A stretch of DNA of 64,000 nucleotides from Prochlorococcus sp. AG-347-K16 (GCA_003281405.1 QCCD01000004.1:62001-126000), one strand, 5' to 3'. Shown: positions 28,698 to 37,462, counted from the first letter of the stretch. Notes: generated from the sequence alone by a model not told the origin. Made by a program: numbers and translations.

Positions 28698-28793
28698 ATG
28701 CATCTAAATTCTTTACTTTATATTTGTTCTATATCTTTATTCATTTATATAATGGCGCTTTTTTGGAGAGACTTGCCAAATCAAAAAAAGTAA
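28698..28793 (+). CDS. 31-residue single-span membrane peptide
   Basis: MHLNSLLYICSISLFIYIMA begins one helix, followed by LFWRDLPNQKK. ATG start; no recognised family. Confidence 0.4.
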   Translation: MHLNSLLYICSISLFIYIMALFWRDLPNQKK

Positions 28794-28872
28794 ATAATTA
28801 ATATTAAATTTATTGCTTATTAAAATCAATTGAGTTATTAATTAGATATTGGATTTAATTTTTTTTATATAA

Positions 28873-29037
28873 ATGCTGAAAGAATCTTCAAATAACAATA
28901 ACAAAAATATATTCTCAGAGACTACAAGTATTGCAAAAGAAAAGATGATTTGCAAAGACGGATTCTGTTCATTACCAAATAAAGATGAGATCCCAAAAAA
29001 AGATTCAAATGATATGAATTTATTTGATCCTATTTAA
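28873..29037 (+). CDS. 54-residue soluble protein with CKDGFC motif
   Basis: Asn/Ser/Lys-rich hydrophilic protein with a central ICKDGFCSLPNKDE: a CxxxxC pair that could be redox-active or bind metal. Ends DSNDMNLFDPI. I believe similar short proteins exist in other Prochlorococcus, but cannot name one. Confidence 0.5.
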   Translation: MLKESSNNNNKNIFSETTSIAKEKMICKDGFCSLPNKDEIPKKDSNDMNLFDPI

Positions 29038-29105
29038 TAAATAAATAATATTTTGATAAATTGAAGATTATATTGATATTATTAAATTTTTTGAATGTTT
29101 AATTT

Positions 29106-29441
29106 ATGCTTAATGACTTATTAAAAGCATATAAAGAGTTTTGGATTAAAGCTACAGACTTCAAAGGATTCACATCTCGATCGGACTGGTGGTTAGTTCA
29201 ACTAGCAAATTTTATAATTTCTTTCCTAACTATCCCAATATTTTTAAAAACTTTTGGGTTCAATGCTTATGGAATAGTTTGTATTATTCCTCAAATAGCT
29301 ATTGATATAAGAAGAATCAAAGATTTTGGAAAAGATTGGAAATGGATCTTTATTAATTTAATACCTATCTTTGGATGGATCTTGTGGTTCATCTGGTTAG
29401 GCTTTGGCAAGACAGGTAATGGGAAAAATAAACTTATATAG
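29106..29441 (+). CDS. DUF805 family membrane protein
   Basis: 111 residues: the DUF805 start KAYKEFWIKATDFKGFTSRS with WW (residues 28-29), PQIAIDIRRIKDFGKDWKW and a final helix IPIFGWILWFIWLGF followed by GKTGNGKNKL. Function unknown; often near phage or stress genes. Confidence 0.78.
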   Translation: MLNDLLKAYKEFWIKATDFKGFTSRSDWWLVQLANFIISFLTIPIFLKTFGFNAYGIVCIIPQIAIDIRRIKDFGKDWKWIFINLIPIFGWILWFIWLGFGKTGNGKNKLI

Positions 29442-29443
29442 AA

Positions 29444-29797
29444 TTAACTCTTTATTTTTTTTCTTTTTTTAAAATCTACAAATCTTATGTTGTTTCTTAA
29501 CTCTATTTGTTTTACAAGAATCCTAAACACATGCATCTCGCATTCTGTTAATTTAAGAAATTGATCGAGTGTATCTTTATCTTCTTCATCAAAATCTTCG
29601 AAAACTTCTGAAATAGAAATACTATTTCTATAAATAAAATCCTCTGCAACATCTCGTGGATTCTTTCCTGATTCGAAATCCTGAAAAGCTTCATAAGAAT
29701 TAAGTTCTCTCGTTAACCATTTAAACCATGGTTCATTTTTATTGTGTTTTTTATTTATGATTTTCTCCATTAAAAAATTTTTAACTAGTTTAATCAT
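29444..29797 (-). CDS. hypothetical protein, paralogue of the gene at 18,863
   Basis: 117 residues (108 if the ATG at 29770 is used). Shares the ordered motifs WFKWLTRELNSYEAF, NPRDVAEDFIYRNS and LDQFLKLTECEMHVFRILVK with the 88-residue core protein. The tail is Lys-rich. A diverged duplicate sitting in the island; function unknown. Convergent, 2 bases from DUF805. Confidence 0.6.
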   Translation of the reverse strand: MIKLVKNFLMEKIINKKHNKNEPWFKWLTRELNSYEAFQDFESGKNPRDVAEDFIYRNSISISEVFEDFDEEDKDTLDQFLKLTECEMHVFRILVKQIELRNNIRFVDFKKRKKIKS

Positions 29798-29993
29798 TAT
29801 TAGTTATTCATTCTTTGACAGCTGTACAATTACCTATTTTTAAAATTTAATTAAAGATAAATCTTATTTATTTTTTATAAAAATAATTAGCATAATTACC
29901 GATAACCTTCGTTAGTAATAAGTATTTATTACTAATTCTTTGTTTATGAGATAGCTAGAGTTTTTAAATAAAGTACATTGTCAATTCCATTTC

Positions 29994-30171
29994 ATGACTT
30001 TCCTTAGTCTCCAATTTTAATAATTGGTACTTTTGGCATTGCAGTTGCAATAGTACTTTTATGTGTCTATTGCCAAAAATATTCAATTCTCCTTTGAACA
30101 AAATGCGTGCAGAAAAGAAAAAATCCTTAATTAAGTAACAAAAAGAATTAATTGAAAGATTAGAAAAATAG
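29994..30171 (+). pseudogene. remnant of a small membrane protein gene
   Basis: An ATG at 29994 reads only eight residues, but after a one-base shift the sequence reads SPILIIGTFGIAVAIVLLCV, then YCQKYSI before a stop. In other frames a tail of KMRAEKKKSLIK, a stop, then QKELIERLEK follows. TM helix plus coiled-coil tail, cut by at least one frameshift and one stop, suggests a decayed gene. The rest of 29,798-30,278 shows nothing else. Confidence 0.35.
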
Positions 30172-30278
30172 AACAAGATTTGAAAATTTTATAAAAATTA
30201 CTCTTAATAGAATTGTGTTAATGATCTCGAATTCAAGACCTTAATTTTTTTAACAAGAATTTTAGTCTATAAGAAGTT

Positions 30279-30434
30279 ATGGATAAAGATCATCTCATTG
30301 AGTTAATTTCTAATAGTCTTCTTTACGAGAGCAAAAATTCTGACTCTACTAAAAATCTTAGTGACTTTAAAAATTACTTAGAAAGATTAAATCTTGATCA
30401 ATTGAGAACTATGTCTAAAGAATTTATTCTTTAA
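30279..30434 (+). CDS. 51-residue MDKxHLI family protein
   Basis: MDKDHLIELISNSLLYESKN, then an all-helical acidic middle, ending LNLDQLRTMSKEFIL. Its paralogue at 61,708 has the same length (51 aa), the same MDK(D/E)HLI(E/D)LISNS start and the same L(N/D)QLR-SKEFIL end. Conservation of both ends across two loci shows it is a true gene. Confidence 0.65.
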   Translation: MDKDHLIELISNSLLYESKNSDSTKNLSDFKNYLERLNLDQLRTMSKEFIL

Positions 30435-30486
30435 GTATGATTTTTAAAATATTTTATTTTTTATAAATAATCAATACTTTTTAAAA

Positions 30487-31620
30487 ATGTTAGTATCAAA
30501 AAAAAAAATAAGTATGGTTAAAGTCAATAGAGGAGATTTTTTAATAAAGCCATTTTTAAAAAGAAATAATATTAGAGCTTCTTATCAAATTATTTCTACC
30601 ATCTTCCCAATAATTTCTATTTGGTTAATCGTACACCAAATAATAAATCAACCTTTTTCATTATTTATTAAAGGATTTCTATTGGTACCTTTTATAGTTC
30701 TTCTAACTCTGTTCTCATCTCGAACATTCTCATTAATGCATGATTGCGGTCATAATTCTCTTTTTACAAAACGGAAATTAAACCGCTTCTTCGGATTTTT
30801 ACTTGGCTTAGTTAATGGTATTCCTCAGAAGTCATGGTCAATTGATCATGCATTTCATCATAAAAATAATGGGAATTGGGAAATTTATAAGGGGCCGATA
30901 GATGTTTTAAGTCTTGAAGATTATGAATCTCTTTCAAAAAGAGAGCAAATAATTTATAAAGTAAGTCGAAACTGGATGATGCTTTTCCCTGGCGGTTTTT
31001 TTTACTTAGTTTTGAAACCTAGATTAGGACTTTTTTTTATTATTTTTAATTTCAGTAAAGATATATTGGAAGAAACTTATATCAAAATAAAAAACAGAAA
31101 AATATCTCAACTTCTATCGATCAATTCAAGAGTAAAACCACCTTTTTCTGATTATGGAAATAATTTCAGTGAGCTGTTTGAATTAATAATCAATAACTTA
31201 ATAGTAATAATAGGGTGGATTTTTATGTGTAAATGGTTGGGGCTAGTTTTTTTCTTATCATTTTATTCCATTGTATTAACTTTATCAGCAGCAATTTTAA
31301 TATGTGTTTTTTTCGTACAACATAACTATGAGAATGCATATGCTAAAAATACAAAAAACTGGGATCTCTTCGATGGAGCTATTTTAGGTAGTAGCAATTT
31401 AGATATCCCTAATTGGCTAAATTGGTTTTTAGCAGACATATCCTTCCACAGCATTCATCATCTGTCTGAGAGAATACCTAATTACAACTTAAGAGCTTGT
31501 CATAAAGCAAACATTCATTTGCTCCAACAATCAAAGTTCTTAAAATTAAGCGATTTTTCAAACTGCTTCAAATATATTATTTGGGATAATAAAAATCAAA
31601 AATTAATCCCTATAAGTTAA
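30487..31620 (+). CDS. membrane fatty acid desaturase
   Basis: 377 residues with several hydrophobic helices and the three di-iron histidine boxes: HDCGH (~83), HAFHHKNNG (~119) and FHSIHHLSERIPNY (~308-321), the last with the SIHHL pattern of acyl-lipid desaturases. The product would introduce double bases (double bonds) into membrane lipid acyl chains using ferredoxin. It is distant from the second desaturase at 33,138; regiospecificity cannot be assigned by eye. Confidence 0.82.
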   Translation: MLVSKKKISMVKVNRGDFLIKPFLKRNNIRASYQIISTIFPIISIWLIVHQIINQPFSLFIKGFLLVPFIVLLTLFSSRTFSLMHDCGHNSLFTKRKLNRFFGFLLGLVNGIPQKSWSIDHAFHHKNNGNWEIYKGPIDVLSLEDYESLSKREQIIYKVSRNWMMLFPGGFFYLVLKPRLGLFFIIFNFSKDILEETYIKIKNRKISQLLSINSRVKPPFSDYGNNFSELFELIINNLIVIIGWIFMCKWLGLVFFLSFYSIVLTLSAAILICVFFVQHNYENAYAKNTKNWDLFDGAILGSSNLDIPNWLNWFLADISFHSIHHLSERIPNYNLRACHKANIHLLQQSKFLKLSDFSNCFKYIIWDNKNQKLIPIS

Positions 31621-31623
31621 TAC

Positions 31624-31776
31624 CTAATTTAACCTTCTTCTCAATTTTCTTTTTAGAGGAATACTGCTATATGCATGAGTACCAATAGATGGAGGCAAGT
31701 CATTCTTTAAAGGATGCATAAAAGCATTTGCCATACTCTCTAACATTTTCGAAAGCCAATTAATTACTGATTTCAT
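31624..31776 (-). CDS. 50-residue hypothetical protein
   Basis: MKSVINWLSKMLESMANAFM, then HPLKNDLPPSIGTHAYSSIP and a basic KRKLRRRLN end. The HPLKNDLPPxIGTxxYSxIP segment looks constrained and is not low-complexity, which supports a real small gene. It ends 3 bases from the desaturase stop on the opposite strand. Confidence 0.55.
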   Translation of the reverse strand: MKSVINWLSKMLESMANAFMHPLKNDLPPSIGTHAYSSIPLKRKLRRRLN

Positions 31777-32064
31777 TTGAAAATCTAAAAGTGTACTTTT
31801 TTATCATCTAACTAAATTACTTAAAAGTAAATCAGTCTTTATGCTGATTTTTTAGGGAGATTACCTTTTACAATTAATATTTAATAATCAAAAGTGTTTT
31901 TTATTTTATCTTTTAAAAGAAGGATACTACTACCTTTTTAAAGGCAAACCAGTTGAATTATAGGTTTAGTAAATAATACTTATTTTTTCTAATTCACTTA
32001 ATAAATTAAATTATTGAACATAATTTCATGCTATATCTCTATTCCAAATAAATTTAACAATATT

Positions 32065-32223
32065 ATGAATGATTCATTTGTTTCTACCAACCAGAACACA
32101 GACATAGATTCTATTAATTCATACTTTGAGTGTATTACGGAATGCAGTATTGTGGATGGTCATCAAGAATGTATTACACGTTGTTTAGAAATTCATTTAA
32201 AGGGGGGTGATCAAAATGAATAA
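32065..32223 (+). CDS. small twin-CX3C protein
   Basis: 52 residues from the ATG at 32065: acidic N-terminus, then SYFECITECSIVDGHQECIT with RCLEIHLKGG. Two CxxxC pairs (CITEC and CITRC) spaced 9 residues apart form a twin CX3C pattern, the geometry of helical-hairpin disulfide proteins. A similar pair occurs at 55,945. The next ORF starts inside its 3' end (8-base overlap) behind GGGGGTGATC, a strong ribosome site. Confidence 0.55.
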   Translation: MNDSFVSTNQNTDIDSINSYFECITECSIVDGHQECITRCLEIHLKGGDQNE

Positions 32224-32368
32224 AAAAAATTCACCACAAAGAAAGACAACTTTAAAATGGAATTCGAATGGAGAGCTTTCGGAAATCGATATGTTAAGAA
32301 TTTTAGACAAGATATCAGCTTATAAACTTAATCAATGTGAATTAACATGCGATTCTGATAAAAATTAA
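32216..32368 (+). CDS. 50-residue hypothetical protein coupled to the twin-CX3C gene
   Basis: MNKKNSPQRKTTLKWNSNGE, then LSEIDMLRILDKISAYKL and NQCELTCDSDKN with a CxxxxC. Overlaps the preceding gene by 8 bases; its AGGGGGGTGA ribosome site lies inside that gene. Probably co-translated. Confidence 0.5.
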   Translation: MNKKNSPQRKTTLKWNSNGELSEIDMLRILDKISAYKLNQCELTCDSDKN

Positions 32369-32500
32369 GATATATTTTTCAATAAATTTCTAACACTGCC
32401 TATAAAAAAGCAACTTATGGGATTTTTGTAGGATTTAAATTAATCAGATTTCAATAAAGATTTAGAACATTTTCATAAAACTATAGTTTTATTCTAAAAA

Positions 32501-32641
32501 TTAATTTTTAGAACTCCAACCTTTTTTTAAAAATGTTTTACTAATTTCTTTTTTTGTTAGTTGAATCGGTTTTACTAATCCTGAATCACCATGAGTTGGA
32601 CAATAATAAGTTATTAGCATCCAATTTTTTTCTTGATCCAT
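32501..32641 (-). CDS. 46-residue hypothetical protein
   Basis: MDQEKNWMLITYYCPTHGDS, then GLVKPIQLTKKEISKTFLKK and GWSSKN. The CPTHG segment is a possible metal contact. ATG start; no recognised family. Confidence 0.45.
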   Translation of the reverse strand: MDQEKNWMLITYYCPTHGDSGLVKPIQLTKKEISKTFLKKGWSSKN

Positions 32642-32832
32642 AACTAATCACTCTATTTAAATAATGATTAAGTAATTAGGATGAATTTTGAAAAAATTTC
32701 TTTTTTTTAAGCTTTTTTTCTTTTTTGCTTAATAATTTATAAAAATTTTGAATCTATTCTCACAAAATAGATATAAATACGCATGACTTTAAAAAAAAAT
32801 CCTGCTATTTATTAATAAATTCAAATTTATTC

Positions 32833-32964
32833 ATGTCTCTAGAATCTATATTGATGGTAGTTGCTCCAATCTGTCTTTTTACAGTAGGAGTTATTGTTTT
32901 ACCTATCCTAGTAAAGCCACGAAAACAATCTGGTTTACCTAAGAGGTATATACGCGGTCTTTAA
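32833..32964 (+). CDS. 43-residue single-span membrane peptide
   Basis: MSLESILMVVAPICLFTVGV begins one helix extended by IVLPILVKP and a basic RKQSGLPKRYIRGL tail. No recognised family; the topology (N-out, basic C-in) is like small photosystem subunits. Confidence 0.5.
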   Translation: MSLESILMVVAPICLFTVGVIVLPILVKPRKQSGLPKRYIRGL

Positions 32965-33008
32965 ATTAATTAAGCTTTAAAGAAGAGCGAAGACAATCAG
33001 CAAAAAAA

Positions 33009-33045
<37 letters not shown>

Positions 33046-33137
33046 ATTAATAAATTATTTTCATTATGAGATCCTGTGATGGATAATAGAATATATAAAT
33101 TCACTTTTATTTAACAAAATTCTTAACCAACAAAAAT

Positions 33138-34304
33138 TTGAGTAATATAAAATTTTCTGGTCTTAAAGGCCAAGCGCTTGTAATAAAGGATAAAGATATT
33201 CCAAGCATAAAAGAATTTCAGGATGTTATCCCAAATCACTACTTTAGGTGCAAAACCAAAACTTCTTTGAGTTATCTTTTACAATCAGCTTTCATTCAAT
33301 CATTAGTAGTTGCAATAGGGTTATCTATTCCATTTACCCCAAAAATGATCCCAATTTGGATAATTTACGCATTAATATCAGGTACCACTGCAATGGGATT
33401 CTGGGTAATTGCCCATGAATGTGGGCATGGAGCATTCTCTAAAAACAAAACATTGGAATCTGTAACAGGTTATTTACTACATTCATTACTTCTGGTGCCT
33501 TATTTTTCTTGGCAGCGTTCTCATGCAGTTCATCATCGATTCACAAATAACATAACTAATGGAGAAACTCACGTCCCTTTAGTCATTAAAGGCAACGGAG
33601 TTACAGAAAAAGTTGGCGGAGAAAAAGAATTACATTTTTCAAATTCCTTAGGTAAGAAAAATTATGGAATTCTTCAACTTGTTTTACATCTAATATTTGG
33701 CTGGCCTGCTTATTTACTTACGGGAAGTACAGGAGGAGTTAAATATGGTTTTTCAAATCATTTTTGGCCAAGAAAACCATTTTCTAAAGCATTATGGCCA
33801 TCAATATGGGCCAAAAAAGTTTGGATATCAGATATTGGCGTAGGTTTGACATTAGTGGGCATTGTTTATTTAGTTTTCAAGTATGGATTATTTCCAGTAA
33901 TTGCTTTGTATTTAGGCCCTTTATTAGTGGTTAATTGTTGGCTAGTAGTTTATACATGGCTTCATCATACAGATTCAGACGTGCCTCATCTTTCAAATAC
34001 GGAATTTTCCTTTATGAGAGGCGCATTTCTATCTATTGACAGGCCTTACGGTAGAGTCCTTAATTTTCTTCACCATAATATAGGTTCTAGTCATGTTGTT
34101 CATCATGTATGTCCAACTATCCCTCATTATCATGCAAAAAAGGCAACTTTCTTAATTAAAAAAGCTTTTAAAAAAGCATATCTTTTTAATCCTGATCCAA
34201 TACACAAAGCTCTATGGAATGTTGCTTGCAATTGCGTTGCTGTTAAGTCAGACATCAAGAGAGGAAGATATATTTGGCAATCTTCATACAAAATAGTGGA
34301 TTAA
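33138..34304 (+). CDS. acyl-lipid (delta-12-like) fatty acid desaturase
   Basis: 388 residues, TTG start at 33138. Histidine boxes: HECGHGAFS (~94), HAVHHRFTNN (~130) and HVVHHVCPTIPHYHAKKA (~320), with several transmembrane helices. The third box and the long loops resemble delta-12/omega-6 acyl-lipid desaturases (DesA type) that raise membrane unsaturation in cold or high light; the position of action is inferred, not shown. The upstream microsatellite may affect expression. Confidence 0.85.
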   Translation: MSNIKFSGLKGQALVIKDKDIPSIKEFQDVIPNHYFRCKTKTSLSYLLQSAFIQSLVVAIGLSIPFTPKMIPIWIIYALISGTTAMGFWVIAHECGHGAFSKNKTLESVTGYLLHSLLLVPYFSWQRSHAVHHRFTNNITNGETHVPLVIKGNGVTEKVGGEKELHFSNSLGKKNYGILQLVLHLIFGWPAYLLTGSTGGVKYGFSNHFWPRKPFSKALWPSIWAKKVWISDIGVGLTLVGIVYLVFKYGLFPVIALYLGPLLVVNCWLVVYTWLHHTDSDVPHLSNTEFSFMRGAFLSIDRPYGRVLNFLHHNIGSSHVVHHVCPTIPHYHAKKATFLIKKAFKKAYLFNPDPIHKALWNVACNCVAVKSDIKRGRYIWQSSYKIVD

Positions 34305-34421
34305 AAACACAATAAGCATCAATTCTTTATCACATTAATTTACGCAAATCTGAAAAGAATATAAAAGAATTAGAAATATCAACTTTTTCATCTTAGAAAA
34401 TACTCACGATTTAGTAATTCT

Positions 34422-34583
34422 ATGAGTGGCGACAATTTGCATGGTAAACAGCCTATTAAATTTTATTCGGAAAAAATAACACTTACAAAAGTTGAATTAT
34501 TAGAAAGACAATTGAGTTTAGGCGATAAAATTTCAGATTTAGATCAAAAGCATAAAGAATGGAGCAAAAAACTATCAGGTTGA
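34422..34583 (+). CDS. 53-residue hypothetical protein
   Basis: MSGDNLHGKQPIKFYSEKIT then LTKVELLERQLSLGDKISDL: soluble and probably a helical hairpin. ATG start preceded by an AT-rich region. No recognised family. Confidence 0.5.
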   Translation: MSGDNLHGKQPIKFYSEKITLTKVELLERQLSLGDKISDLDQKHKEWSKKLSG

Positions 34584-34634
34584 TCATCTAATAAGATGAA
34601 TTTTAATAACTTATTGATATTTGTATTTGCCTTA

Positions 34635-35253
34635 TCAAGAAACTTTTCTGTAAATTATTGAAAAATTATTTGCAGGCATCCTAATAATATCCTCTTGAGA
34701 AAAACCATTTTTCTTACTCTCATCACAAACTTCCTCAAGATTTTTAATACCCCAAAGAGCATTTTGCATTTTTAACGAATTATCGAAAAAATAATTACTT
34801 TCACTTGTATGCGTATTACAGATTTTAAATGGTCCATATAACAACAAAAATTGTTCCTTATTAAGTAATTTTCCTGCCTCTCTAAATAGTGCTACAGTAC
34901 AAGACCACTCTGCTACATGAATCATATTTATAGAGACTATTCCTTGCAAAGAATGAGCTAATCTTAATGGAATTTTCCAAGGAATTTTTTCTACATCAAT
35001 CTCTAGAGGCTGGGGCATTTTCTTGGTTAAGTCTTCATGCTCAATCCAAGAACTTATACTTTTTCTATGCAATAACTCTGGATCACTCGTTTGCCAAATT
35101 ATTTTAGGAAAGCGTTTTTGAAAAGACACTCCATGTTCACCGCTACCACTGCCAATTTCCAATACTGAACCTTTTTTTTATAATTCGGGATAGTACATCA
35201 CCAATGCAGTTTCTATTTCTTTGAGTTGCCGAAAAAAAAAGTCTATTATCCAA
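34635..35253 (-). pseudogene. DUF938-type SAM methyltransferase, frameshifted
   Basis: The long frame starts only at LEIGSGSGEHG (motif I). Upstream, a different frame from a TTG at 35253 reads DNRLFFSATQRNRNCIGDVL then SRIIKK, the expected DUF938 N-terminus. The two join perfectly if the A8 run at 35172-35179 (T on + strand) had seven bases. Repaired length is 205 aa, normal for the family. The C-terminal part (WQTSDPE, YGPFKI) is intact. Slippage mutation, transcriptional slippage or sequence error are all possible. Confidence 0.75.
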
Positions 35254-35320
35254 AATTAAAAAAAATTTGGCGTTTCAGTAAAAATAATAATTCTAAAATC
35301 CTTGATTATTTAACCTTTCT

Positions 35321-35416
35321 CAATTTAGGAGTTTTGAAAAACATTATTTTAAGGCTAAAGAATAATATTGAAATTGTGAGAGCAGGCAAGATATAAAGTA
35401 TTAGATCAGAACTCAT
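35321..35416 (-). CDS. possible 31-residue membrane peptide
   Basis: MSSDLILYILPALTISILFF then SLKIMFSKLLN. One helix, ATG start. Only size and hydrophobicity support it. Confidence 0.3.
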
Positions 35417-35560
35417 TAGAGAAGGAATCCTTCCAAAAATTAAATGCATGTAGTAGGTCGAGAAAGACATAAATTCATATATATGTATCTAATTCATTAA
35501 TAGCAATTATTTGAATTCTAAAAACTACTTTTAGTCAAAAACTAAAGATTCTCAAAAAAA

Positions 35561-35592
35561 AGAGTCAGCCTGTATCCCTACTAGCTGACTCT
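35561..35592 (-). terminator. intrinsic-terminator hairpin
   Basis: AGAGTCAGC (35561-35569) pairs perfectly with GCTGACTCT (35584-35592), 14-base loop. On the minus strand it is followed by T8, a strong terminator; on the plus strand only TTGTATTAT follows. No minus-strand gene is evident just upstream (35,600-35,838), so it may end an unseen small RNA. Confidence 0.65.
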
Positions 35593-35838
35593 TGTATTAT
35601 ATTAATTTAAATTACTTCTAAATGAGGACATACCTCTTAAAAAAAAACAAGGTGAAAAGCTTATTTTTTATTCAAATTTAAAAAATCAGAACAAAAATAA
35701 AAACATCGATAAGGTATATTTCGACACATATATGTAGCAGTTTTTAAAATTTTCCTGATAAAGCGAGGAATAATCCATGATTTTCTTTACATTACTAAAT
35801 AATTATGTTATATTTATTTACATATTACACAAAACAAA

Positions 35839-35946
35839 ATGACTCCAGAAGCAGAACGTTTTAATGGTTGGGCAGCAATGTTAGGTTTCGTTGCAGCAGT
35901 TGGTGCATACGTCACTACAGGTCAAATCATTCCTGGTTGGTTCTAA
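35839..35946 (+). CDS. hli: high-light-inducible protein, 35 aa
   Basis: A one-helix chlorophyll a/b-binding-like protein: AERFNGWAAMLGFVAAVGAY followed by VTTGQIIPGWF. The ExxNGxxAMxGF motif holds the chlorophyll-ligand Glu/Asn and the TGQIIPG end marks the multicopy group shared with cyanophages. Hli proteins bind chlorophyll and carotenoid at PSII assembly intermediates and protect against excess light. The stop overlaps the next hli start by one base. Confidence 0.9.
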   Translation: MTPEAERFNGWAAMLGFVAAVGAYVTTGQIIPGWF

Positions 35947-36086
35947 TGAAAAATAACGAATCAAAAATAGTTGAAAAAGAAAAAATCGTAGCTGAAAAGC
36001 TTAACGGTAGATTTGCAATGTTAGGTTTTGTTGCTCTAGTTGGAGCATATCTAACTACAGGTCAAATCATTCCTGGTTTTATCTAA
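35946..36086 (+). CDS. hli: high-light-inducible protein, 46 aa
   Basis: EKLNGRFAMLGFVALVGAYL followed by TTGQIIPGFI, with a charged N-terminal extension of about 17 residues. Its ATG shares an A with the preceding hli stop (TAATG), so the two are translationally coupled. The 3' halves of both genes share an 18-base identity around GGTCAAATCATTCCTGGT, indicating tandem duplication. Confidence 0.92.
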   Translation: MKNNESKIVEKEKIVAEKLNGRFAMLGFVALVGAYLTTGQIIPGFI

Positions 36087-36504
36087 TATAAATCTTTTTA
36101 ATTTTCATGAAAAAGTCTAAGTTAAAGTTAATTTAGGCTTTTTTAATGGAATTTTTTTGATAACAAGTGGTTTTTATTAATTAAGCTTAGAATAATCCTA
36201 TTTGCAACAAAAAAGTTTGCTAATAATCAGCATAAAAACACTATCTCATTTTTAAAAATTATATTCGAAGTTTTTTGGGATTAATTTTATAATCTATATT
36301 TGCGGAAAAGAAATAAAACTAATAAAGCTTATTATCAACGATATAAAAGATCATCATTTTATTTCAAGAAAGCTATAGAAAGAAAATGATTAATATTTAA
36401 AGAAAACTTTAAAAAAGAAATATTAATATGATTATTTTTCTAATTGAAAAATAAAATTTATTTATTATTTGATGCTATCTTTATCTAGATAATTCGAATA
36501 TTTA
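36087..36504. other. intergenic region, no gene seen
   Basis: 418 AT-rich bases after the hli pair. I find no ORF with a plausible start, no strong hairpin with U-tract and no repeat. It may contain a promoter for the small gene at 36,505. Confidence 0.4.
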
Positions 36505-36633
36505 ATGAGAGTAAAGCTTGAACCGGAGACAGCATTTATTGGCAAAAAGTTTGCTTATATATTTCTAGGAATAATATTTAGCTTGAATGCTATAACTTTT
36601 ATTTGGTTTTTCTTATTTTCAAATTTGAATTAA
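36505..36633 (+). CDS. 42-residue membrane peptide
   Basis: MRVKLEPETAFIGKKFAYIF begins a short polar N-terminus and one hydrophobic helix (FAYIFLGIIFSLNAITFIWF). ATG start. The size and location between hli genes suggest a thylakoid peptide (inference). Confidence 0.5.
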   Translation: MRVKLEPETAFIGKKFAYIFLGIIFSLNAITFIWFFLFSNLN

Positions 36634-36700
36634 AAATTTTTCGTTTAAAACAGATAAATAATATAACTTAAAAAAGTTTATAAAATCAGTTACTTAGGTA

Positions 36701-36907
36701 TTAAAAAATTCCTGGAATGATCTGCCCTGTTGTTATATAGGCACCTAATAATGCAACAAAACCAACCATAGCCCATCTTCCATTTACTTTTTCTGCATTT
36801 TGAGGATATCCATCGTAAGACACAGTTTCATCAATATAAGGCCTAGTTTCTGATGGGAACATATTCTGTCTTCCACCTGATTCAGTAGTAACTCCTGATT
36901 TTGTCAT
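36701..36907 (-). CDS. hli: high-light-inducible protein, 68 aa
   Basis: The longer Hli form: polar N-terminus (TKSGVTTESGGRQNMFPSET), then EKVNGRWAMVGFVALLGAYI and TTGQIIPGIF. Chlorophyll-ligand Glu and Asn are present. Third hli of the window, facing the other two. Confidence 0.92.
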   Translation of the reverse strand: MTKSGVTTESGGRQNMFPSETRPYIDETVSYDGYPQNAEKVNGRWAMVGFVALLGAYITTGQIIPGIF

Positions 36908-37104
36908 TAAAAAAATAATAATTGTTAATTAAAGTAACATAAATATTAATTTATGTAAATCAAAAGCCTTCAATGATTCGCCTCTGAGTATTTATGATTC
37001 AATCTGTGACATTTCTGTTTAAAAAATAATTTACAAATCACAATTTTTTTGAGTTAAATCACCTTTTATTATCAAAATTGCAGTTAAACCACCAAAAATA
37101 AGCA

Positions 37105-37245
37105 TTTATACTCACAATGAGTAATTTTACTTAGTAGAATGCAATTAGCATTTAGGAAGTGCTTAGCTGGTTAAATCAGAAAATCTGAATTAACTAAGTC
37201 GTCATGAGCTTGCCGTTGGGATACTGCAAGCTCTTTCAATTTTAA
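37105..37245 (+). ncRNA. candidate small RNA with intrinsic terminator
   Basis: Two strong helices without an ORF: GTTAA-A-TCAGA / TCTGA-A-TTAAC (37,170-37,194) and the terminator GAGCTTGC (37206-37213) / GCAAGCTC (37226-37233) followed by TTTCAATTTT. A TAGAAT box at about 37,134 could be its -10. I cannot match it to a named Yfr RNA. The boundaries are approximate. Confidence 0.5.
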
Positions 37246-37360
37246 AAGCAAGTGAATAAACCTATCGTCATAATATTTTTTAAAAAAATTAATTTTTAGT
37301 TTTTATAAAATGTCAATAAATTAATTTATTGCTAAATAAAAAATAGATGTTTAACAACGT

Positions 37361-37462
37361 ATGTCTTTAGATTTTATTCTCATCCCCTCCTGCATTATTA
37401 TCATTCTTTTTCTTTTAAATAGAGAAAATAGAATATACAAAAGAAATCAAAAGGTTAAATAA
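37361..37462 (+). CDS. 33-residue membrane peptide
   Basis: MSLDFILIPSCIIIILFLLN then RENRIYKRNQKVK: one helix with a basic tail. ATG start; family unknown. Confidence 0.4.
   Translation: MSLDFILIPSCIIIILFLLNRENRIYKRNQKVK

Noticed and set aside
29964-30176. 70-residue minus-strand ORF
   Set aside because: Antisense to the decayed membrane gene and made of AT-rich filler.
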